Shown: piece by piece, positions 58,776-64,000 of the stretch
How positions within the stretch are numbered: position 1 is the first letter of the stretch
How the letters are laid out: the number at the start of each line of letters is the position of its first letter
Source: RUG11462 sp045539315
GTDB lineage: Bacteria; Bacillota; Clostridia; Oscillospirales; Acutalibacteraceae
Reading direction: 5' to 3'
Assembly (NCBI GenBank): GCA_045539315.1
Contig: JAZQFC010000031.1
Span: 19,987-83,986, forward strand
Length of the DNA: 64,000 nucleotides
The notes under the pieces: model-generated
Databases searched by the model: none
What the model was told of the DNA's origin: nothing
The model's input: only the letters and a program-made list of their open reading frames with translations
Made by a program: the position numbers and the translations under genes

Positions 58776-58804
58776 TTGACATAATCTGCTTTAATTAGTA
58801 TAAT
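58776..58804 (+). promoter_or_regulatory. Consensus promoter of gtrA-yfhO
   Basis: TTGACA (58776-58781), 17-bp spacer and TATAAT (58799-58804): the full sigma-A consensus, about 40 bp before the GtrA start. One of the strongest promoters in the window. Confidence 0.92.
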
Positions 58805-58845
58805 TAATATAATTATACTTTAATTGAATAGCAGAGGTTTTTTAA

Positions 58846-59397
58846 ATGAATGATAGACCATTTTGGAATTTCTTAATTAACCTCGGTGTAGTAAAATGGT
58901 TTTGCAATTTGAAAATCTGCAAAAAGATGATGAATTTCAAACTTTTTCAAAAGATTTTCAATTGTGAAATGATAACTTATTTATTTTATGGAGTTATGGC
59001 AACCGCTATAAATTGGGGTAGTTATTGGCTATTATGTTTATTATTTAAAATTCCAATTAACTCGCCTACATCTGATAATGCCTTTTTATCAGGCGTTGCT
59101 AATACAATAGCATTTATTATTGCTTTGATATTTGCTTTTTTAACAAACAAATTTATTGTTTTCAAAAGCAAAAACACTTCACTAAAAAACACATCGAGAG
59201 AATTTATATCTTTTACAATAGCAAGAATTATTACTTTTTTAATTGAATCTTGCATTTTAACCATTTCAAATATACTTGAGCTTAATCTGGTTATAATGAA
59301 AATCGTAGCAGGAATTATTGTTGTAATTCTAAATTATATTTTTAGTAAATTATTTATTTTCAAAATAAAGGAGCAGAATAATGACATCAGCAATTAA
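58846..59397 (+). CDS. GtrA-like membrane protein
   Basis: 183 residues with a basic N-terminus and four membrane helices in GtrA order: YLFYGVMATAINWGSYWLL, then ANTIAFIIALIFAFLTNKFIVF, which holds the typical TNKxxVF motif, and a repeated NYIFSKLFIFK at the end. GtrA proteins help move lipid-linked sugars across the membrane or support cell-wall glycosylation. It overlaps the YfhO-like gene by 17 bp. The partner glycosyltransferase usually found beside GtrA is not seen. Confidence 0.85.
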   Translation: MNDRPFWNFLINLGVVKWFCNLKICKKMMNFKLFQKIFNCEMITYLFYGVMATAINWGSYWLLCLLFKIPINSPTSDNAFLSGVANTIAFIIALIFAFLTNKFIVFKSKNTSLKNTSREFISFTIARIITFLIESCILTISNILELNLVIMKIVAGIIVVILNYIFSKLFIFKIKEQNNDISN

Positions 59398-62113
59398 AAA
59401 CACTACTTCTTCACCTTTGAAAAAAGAGAATTTCTTTTATAAGCATAGATTTGTGATTATTTCATTCTTTGTACCTATGTTTTTAATGATTTTTGCTTTT
59501 TACAAGGCTGACTTTTATCCATTTGGTGACGAGCAAATCATGGTTATTGATATGTGGCACCAATACTTCCCTTTCCTTAAAGTTTTGCAAGAAAAATTGC
59601 AAACCGGTGGGTCTTTGCTTTATACTTGGCAAGGTGGCGGTGGTACAAACTTTATAGCGCTCATTGCCTACTATGCAGCAAGTCCACTATATTTTTTAAC
59701 TGCGTTAGTGCCATCTAAATTCTTAACAGAAGCAATGGCAATGGTGGTTATTTTAAAAATATCTTTTGCATCTGCATTTATGTATATATATTTGCGAAAG
59801 ATGTTCAAAAGAGAAGATTTAGGTATCGTTGCTTTTTCAACACTTTATTCGCTTTGCGCTTACGCTATGGGTTACTATTGGTGTTTGATGTGGCTTGATG
59901 TAATGGCGCTTTTACCTCTTTGTATTTTAGGTCTTAACTCTTTAATTGATGAAGGTAAATTTAGATTATACACAGTTTCTCTTGCGCTTATGATGATTAC
60001 CAACTACTATATTGGTGTAATGATGTGTATATTTATTGCTCTTTACTACCCTATCCTTTATTTTTCAAGAGATAAGGCACGTGGAGCAAGATACTGTGCT
60101 ACAACAACCGGAAAGGCAGTTTTGTTTTCAATAATTGGTTGCTGTATAGCTGCAGTTATTCTTATTCCAACTTATCTTTCAATGCAAAACACCTATTACA
60201 TTGACCAACAAGGCCCTACTGATAACAGTTTTTACAACCCTATTTTAGATGTGTTTTCAAATATGCTTCCTAATGTTGAACTTACTGTTAGAGGTGGCTT
60301 GCCAAATGTTTATTGTGGCATTTTATCATTTATGATGGCAATTGTTTTCTTGCTTTGCAAGAAAGTTTCGCCTAAAAAGAAAATTTTGAATTGTTTGATT
60401 TTAGGTTTTCTTATTTTAAGTTTCAACTGGAACAGACTTGACTTTATCTGGCATGGTTGTCACTGGCCAAACGAACTTCCTTATAGATACTCATTTGTTT
60501 TCTCATTTATTGTTGTTACAATGGCTTGTGAGGCTTATACTTATTTAAAAGATATTACATCTGGTCAAATTGGTGCAGTAGCCGCTGGCGGTATTATATA
60601 TGCAATACTCGCAGAAAAACTTTATAAAGACACGTTTGATTACAAAGTAATTTATATAACTATTCTTTTATTTGCTGTATATGGCATTGTTCTTGCGATT
60701 TATAAGAGTGGCAAAATCAAGCAAGCAATCTGTGGTATTATGTTGTTTGTTTGTGTGTTCGCAGAAATGACTAACTATACCGTTAAATCGGTGCAAGCAG
60801 TTGGTAAATCAAACAGAACAACTTACTACACAGCATACGATGATGTTCAAGCATTAAAAAACAAAGTTTTAGCAGAAGACGATGATTTTTATCGTATGGA
60901 AGTTTATAACAACTGGACTTGTAATGATCCGGCGTTATATGGTTACAATGGTTTAACTCAATTCTCATCAGAAATCAACAGTAATGTTACCTATATGATG
61001 AAATGTTTAGGTTTGGCTGCTGACCCTGGTTCAAACAGTTTCAGATACTTGGTTCAAACCCCTGTTGTAAACTCTTTATTAAATGTTAAATACATCATTG
61101 CTAGAAATGAAACTATGAGCGAACCTTTATTTGATGGCATTTATCAAAGCAATGATTCTCATATTTATAAAAGCAAATATCCTTTATCAATAGGATTTAT
61201 GGTTGAAGATACTATTAAACAATGGCAACCTCAAGAACTTAATCCTTTTGAAACTCAAAACGATTATATTGACAAAGCATTAAGTCAAGAAGGCACAAGA
61301 TTTATATTACAAGATGTTACTGAATTTGATTCTGCAACATCTTATTGCGATAATGGTTCAATTGGCTCATATGAAGGCTCTGGCGTTAATGTAAGTTCAA
61401 GTGGTGGCGCTGCCGCTGCACATTTAGCATTTACCGCTAAATCTAATGGTCCGATTTATATGTATGTTAAAGCAGATGGCGCTCAAACTATTTCAGGTAG
61501 AATCAAACAAGATGGCGCTAATGTTAAATTTGAAAACAACCGTGGTTGTATTGCAAGTTTAGGTAATGCTGTTGAAGGCGATACTATTTATCTTGATGTA
61601 AACTTCGAAGATGGTAGCGCAGGCTTTATTGAATGCTATGTTTACACTATGGATATGAATGAATGGGATTCTGTTTATAATGCGTTAAACGACGAAGCAT
61701 TAAAAGTTACAAAATATAGCGACACAAAAATTGTTGGTACTGTTAATGCTAAAAAAGACGGAACCATGATGACTTCTATTCCTTATGAAAAAGGTTGGAA
61801 GGCGTATGTTGATGGCAAACGTGTTGATGTTACTGCTATTGGAAATGTATTCTGTTCGATAGACGTTCCTGCAGGAGAACATACAATTAAATTCAAATAT
61901 ATTCCATATGGTTTCGTAGTTGGTAATGTTGTTTCAATTATGAGTATTGCGGCTTTAGTTGCTCTTTACTATGTTGAAAAGATGTTGAAACGCAGAAATG
62001 AATTAATTGCTGAAATCGAAACAACTGATTATTCAAATCTAGAATTCGATTTTTCTCAACCGGAAGTTGTTGAAGAAATTGAAGATCCTACAGATACAGA
62101 AATTTCTGAATAA
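59381..62113 (+). CDS. YfhO-family multi-pass membrane protein
   Basis: 910 residues with about twelve membrane helices up to residue 470 and a large outer domain with a Gln/Asn-rich beta fold, then a last helix near 860 and an acidic tail. The segment YPFGDEQIMVIDMWHQYFPFL near the start and GGLPNVYCGILSF resemble YfhO, a GT-C-like glycosyltransferase used in lipoteichoic acid glycosylation. Expected to transfer sugars to a wall or membrane polymer at the outer face. ATG follows AAAGGAGCAGAATA. It pairs with the GtrA-like gene, which would supply the sugar lipid. Confidence 0.85.
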   Translation: MTSAIKNTTSSPLKKENFFYKHRFVIISFFVPMFLMIFAFYKADFYPFGDEQIMVIDMWHQYFPFLKVLQEKLQTGGSLLYTWQGGGGTNFIALIAYYAASPLYFLTALVPSKFLTEAMAMVVILKISFASAFMYIYLRKMFKREDLGIVAFSTLYSLCAYAMGYYWCLMWLDVMALLPLCILGLNSLIDEGKFRLYTVSLALMMITNYYIGVMMCIFIALYYPILYFSRDKARGARYCATTTGKAVLFSIIGCCIAAVILIPTYLSMQNTYYIDQQGPTDNSFYNPILDVFSNMLPNVELTVRGGLPNVYCGILSFMMAIVFLLCKKVSPKKKILNCLILGFLILSFNWNRLDFIWHGCHWPNELPYRYSFVFSFIVVTMACEAYTYLKDITSGQIGAVAAGGIIYAILAEKLYKDTFDYKVIYITILLFAVYGIVLAIYKSGKIKQAICGIMLFVCVFAEMTNYTVKSVQAVGKSNRTTYYTAYDDVQALKNKVLAEDDDFYRMEVYNNWTCNDPALYGYNGLTQFSSEINSNVTYMMKCLGLAADPGSNSFRYLVQTPVVNSLLNVKYIIARNETMSEPLFDGIYQSNDSHIYKSKYPLSIGFMVEDTIKQWQPQELNPFETQNDYIDKALSQEGTRFILQDVTEFDSATSYCDNGSIGSYEGSGVNVSSSGGAAAAHLAFTAKSNGPIYMYVKADGAQTISGRIKQDGANVKFENNRGCIASLGNAVEGDTIYLDVNFEDGSAGFIECYVYTMDMNEWDSVYNALNDEALKVTKYSDTKIVGTVNAKKDGTMMTSIPYEKGWKAYVDGKRVDVTAIGNVFCSIDVPAGEHTIKFKYIPYGFVVGNVVSIMSIAALVALYYVEKMLKRRNELIAEIETTDYSNLEFDFSQPEVVEEIEDPTDTEISE

Positions 62114-62117
62114 AATT

Positions 62118-62149
62118 AAAAACCGTTGAGCGTTTGCTCAACGGTTTTT
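62118..62149. terminator. Bidirectional terminator between yfhO and the GH16 operon
   Basis: A 13-bp perfect stem (AAAACCGTTGAGC / GCTCAACGGTTTT) with loop GTTT. It can stop both the plus-strand yfhO-like gene and the minus-strand GNAT gene. Confidence 0.9.
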
Positions 62150-62156
62150 GCTTTAA

Positions 62157-62621
62157 TTAAAGTATTGTTTCCATCACTGTTTTTTGAGGTGAAAGCCCCA
62201 TTTTTTCATAAAAAGCAATTGCACTTTTGTTGCAATTGTAAACATTAAGAGTAATGTTATAGCAACCAATTTCTTTTGCATAGTTTTTTACAAACTCAAA
62301 TAATTGACTGCCAATATGTTTTCCTCTTGCAGTTTCATCAACACACAAATCATCTATATACAAAGTTTTTATATCTGTTAAAACGTTATCATTTACATAT
62401 TGCTTGATTATGCAAAAAGCATAGCCTAAAACTTTGCCATTTTCACTGAAAACAAATACAGGTGTTTTATCATCACAAATTATTTTTTTAATTTGCTCAT
62501 CTGTGTATTTTTTAGTGTTGCTTTTAAAAATATCCGGTCTGCCATTGTGATGAATGTTTAAAACTTGATGCAAAAGGTTATTTATTGCATCAATATCCTT
62601 TTCTTCTGCTCTTCTTATCAC
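62157..62621 (-). CDS. GNAT-family N-acetyltransferase
   Basis: 154 residues with the GNAT fold: MIRRAEEKDIDAINNLLHQV, the central strand TLYIDDLCVDETARGKHIGSQLF that holds the acetyl-CoA loop RGKHIG, and YNCNKSAIAFYEKMGL at the C-terminus. Substrate unknown. It starts at GTG 62621, only 9 bp after the GH16-dockerin gene, so they are co-transcribed though an enzymatic link is not evident. Confidence 0.9.
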   Translation of the reverse strand: MIRRAEEKDIDAINNLLHQVLNIHHNGRPDIFKSNTKKYTDEQIKKIICDDKTPVFVFSENGKVLGYAFCIIKQYVNDNVLTDIKTLYIDDLCVDETARGKHIGSQLFEFVKNYAKEIGCYNITLNVYNCNKSAIAFYEKMGLSPQKTVMETIL

Positions 62622-62630
62622 TTATATCAC

Positions 62631-63656
62631 CTATTTATGTGGAAGTTTATTTATAATCCATGCAACATACTGTCTTAAAATCAATAAATCTTTTACATCA
62701 ATACTTTTATCATCGTTTACATCTGCGTTTTCTTCTCTTGCCAAGATAAAGTTTTTCTCGTTAATTAAATATCTGCGAAGAAGCGCAATATCATCTACAT
62801 TAACGCCTAAATCTAAATCTAAATCGCCATAAAAAGTGTTTTCAAAAGAATATAAATCAATTCTTTGATATGCTCTTACGTAATCAACTTCAATTTGCGA
62901 AGGAGTATCATCAGGATTTGGTTTACCTGTCCAACTTCCTGCTTCTAACGATATTTTCATATATGTAGCAATAGCGCTAATGTCAATATCTTTAGATGTC
63001 AGGCGATAAGTTTCAATGCCGTCAATATAGAAAATATAATTATTTCTATCCCATTCTAAAGAAAATTTATGAAATTTACCATCATAAACATCTGCAGAAA
63101 CTGCAATACCTTTAGCCTTATGTCTATCTCCATAGCCATCATAATGAACTGCATGGTTAATTTCTTTGTTTTTTACGCTAAACGCTTCAAAAATGTCAAT
63201 TTCCGAGCCGTCTTGACCACCATCTTGACCATACATATCAATATTTCTTGGCATAAGCCAAAATGCCGACCAAAAGCCACCAACTTGTTGTAATTTACAA
63301 CTAATTTCAAAATAGCCATATCTTTGCTCAAACAAATCTCTTGTTCTTACAGCGCCCATTAACAACTCGCCATTTTCATCATATTCGCAACTTAAAATCA
63401 AATGACCTTTTCCATCTAGCCAAGTCATATCATTGTCCCAACGGCAATAGTTGTTCTGCCTTTGCCATTCAGGCGCTAATTTCCACTTAGTGCTATCCAA
63501 AGCGGTGCCATCAAAATCATCGCTAAATGTTTCAATAAAAGTTGTTCCATTCACTACAATGCTTTTTAAGTTACCATTTGCTTTAACTTGAGTATCATTA
63601 GCAATAGGACTAATAATTAAACAAAAAGCAAGTAAAAAAACTAATAATTTTTTCAT
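62631..63656 (-). CDS. Secreted GH16 beta-glucanase with C-terminal dockerin
   Basis: 341 residues. A signal peptide (about 1-26) precedes a family 16 glycoside hydrolase to about 265: FSDDFDGTALDSTKWKL, QRYGYFEISCKLQ, and the catalytic motif GSEIDIFEAF near 152-157 with both glutamates and the aspartate. This fits laminarinase or lichenase acting on beta-1,3(4)-glucans. Residues 275-338 are a type I dockerin with two calcium loops, YGDLDLDLGVNVDD and ADVNDDKSIDVKD. It should dock onto a cohesin, possibly those of the scaffoldin in this window. ATG follows TGGAGAT. Confidence 0.92.
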   Translation of the reverse strand: MKKLLVFLLAFCLIISPIANDTQVKANGNLKSIVVNGTTFIETFSDDFDGTALDSTKWKLAPEWQRQNNYCRWDNDMTWLDGKGHLILSCEYDENGELLMGAVRTRDLFEQRYGYFEISCKLQQVGGFWSAFWLMPRNIDMYGQDGGQDGSEIDIFEAFSVKNKEINHAVHYDGYGDRHKAKGIAVSADVYDGKFHKFSLEWDRNNYIFYIDGIETYRLTSKDIDISAIATYMKISLEAGSWTGKPNPDDTPSQIEVDYVRAYQRIDLYSFENTFYGDLDLDLGVNVDDIALLRRYLINEKNFILAREENADVNDDKSIDVKDLLILRQYVAWIINKLPHK

Positions 63657-63685
63657 AATAAATCTCCATTGTTTTTTCTAAAAAT

Positions 63686-63714
63686 ATTATATCATACAAA
63701 TATTAAAAAGTCTA
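63686..63714 (-). promoter_or_regulatory. Promoter of the GH16-GNAT operon
   Basis: Minus-strand TAGACT (63709-63714), 17-bp spacer and perfect TATAAT (63686-63691) preceded by TGA, giving an extended -10 (TGATATAAT). About 30 bp before the GH16 start. Confidence 0.75.
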
Positions 63715-63730
63715 CAACATAATTTACACG

Positions 63731-63765
63731 GTAAAAGCCACCCTGTGTTTCAGGGTGGCTTTTAC
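63731..63765 (-). terminator. Terminator after the small peptide gene
   Basis: A 15-bp perfect stem (GTAAAAGCCACCCTG / CAGGGTGGCTTTTAC) with a five-base loop, 40 bp after the peptide stop. The T-run is short but the stem is strong. Confidence 0.7.
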
Positions 63766-63804
63766 ATAAGAAGTGTTATATGAGAAAATAATTATTATAA
63801 CAAC

Positions 63805-63948
63805 TTACCATTTATCATTTTCATAAGGGTCGTATTTTGTAGTTGGTTCTACTGGATTAGTAGGGTCTGTTACATCTTCTTGTGAAGCAGAGATAATATC
63901 AAGAGATTCATATTTTTCAAATTCTAAACTAATTTTTTCAAATTTCAT
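63805..63948 (-). CDS. Small acidic peptide, 47 residues
   Basis: A short reading frame below the usual length cut-off. It begins MKFEKISLEFEKYES, continues with LDIISASQEDVTDPT and ends KYDPYENDKW. ATG at 63948 follows a strong GGGAGGTATTTT, and a strong terminator follows, so it is very likely translated. The layout, an amphipathic leader with a DIIxAS step followed by a Pro/Thr/Asp-rich core with no cysteine, is like short peptides of Clostridia of unknown use, and may be a precursor peptide. No modifying enzyme or exporter is in view; the upstream gene is cut by the window edge. Confidence 0.7.
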   Translation of the reverse strand: MKFEKISLEFEKYESLDIISASQEDVTDPTNPVEPTTKYDPYENDKW

Positions 63949-64000
63949 TTTAAAATACCTCCCTTATTTATTCTCAAAAAGAGTTTCTTGCTCTTTAACA

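Noticed and set aside
1..64000. CRISPR arrays, tRNA or rRNA genes, insertion sequences, prophage
   Set aside because: No regularly spaced direct repeats, no cloverleaf sequence in the intergenic gaps, no transposase or phage proteins, and no long terminal repeats were seen.
63964..64000. End of a gene upstream of the small peptide
   Set aside because: Twelve open codons before TAA at 63964-63966 on the minus strand are too few to support a gene; the window ends there.

Overview
This 64 kb window comes from an anaerobic, low-GC Firmicute of the class Clostridia, most likely a Ruminococcus-like member of the Oscillospiraceae. The grounds are the Bacillus/Clostridium-type gene orders (infC-rpmI-rplT, ruvCAB, miaB-ymcA-mutS-mutL-miaA, yggS-sepF-ylmH-divIVA-lspA-rluD), a pyruvate:ferredoxin oxidoreductase, a split transketolase, an ECF transporter core, and a cellulosome-like set of secreted proteins with cohesin and dockerin modules. 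About 50 of 56 genes lie on the minus strand. Strong GGAGG ribosome binding sites and frequent TTG starts recur throughout. I saw no tRNA, rRNA, CRISPR array, IS element or prophage.

Layout. 1-2739 (minus): trmH-like, dprA and the 5' part of topA, downstream of the infC-rpmI-rplT operon (2813-3951). That operon has a consensus promoter, an attenuated leader and an ATC start for infC. 4141-6306 (minus): queA and tgt (queuosine). 6464-9727 (plus): asd-dapA-dapB plus a small ACT-domain protein, forming a lysine/diaminopimelate operon. 9771-12781 (minus): an amino-sugar operon of an HTH-phosphoglucosamine mutase fusion, a left-handed beta-helix transferase and nagB. 13058-16606 (minus): nifJ (PFOR). 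16893-22439 (minus): a very large secreted scaffoldin-like protein. 22679-34049 (minus): ruvCAB, an rRNA-methyltransferase-like gene, ecfA1-ecfA2-ecfT, truA, a DUF5711-like gene, cvpA, pgsA and a clpE-like gene in one long run. 34202-38284 (minus): a GH5 glucanase and a dockerin-bearing beta-helix protein. 38427-40212 (minus): the two transketolase halves. 40316-57433 (minus): lepA, miaB, ymcA/ricA-like, mutS, a secreted LRR/FN3 protein, mutL, miaA, an HlyD-like gene, yggS, sepF, ylmH, divIVA, lspA, rluD and a HAD phosphatase, all tightly packed. 57585-58716 (plus): a DUF4364 gene and mntP. 58846-62113 (plus): gtrA-like and yfhO-like. 62157-63656 (minus): a GH16 glucanase with dockerin and a GNAT acetyltransferase. 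63805-63948 (minus): a 47-residue peptide gene.

How the genes fit together. Three loci form a small plant-polysaccharide system. The scaffoldin carries five copies of an unrecognised repeated module, two of them split by a CBM6-like insert, followed by two cohesins and two FN3 domains. The GH16 enzyme and the beta-helix protein carry C-terminal dockerins that could dock onto such cohesins. The GH5 enzyme and the LRR protein lack dockerins but share a lysine-rich C-terminal FN3 module with the scaffoldin, which may be a common surface or wall anchor. The rest is mostly housekeeping: translation, tRNA modification, recombination and repair, cell division, and cell-wall precursor supply.

The observations most worth following are the HTH-GlmM fusion with candidate operators in its own leader, the scaffoldin's repeated modules, the LRR gene inserted between mutS and mutL, the infC leader with a visible terminator/antiterminator switch and ATC start, and the short peptide gene at the right edge. 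Every functional call rests on sequence reading alone; no database search was run.
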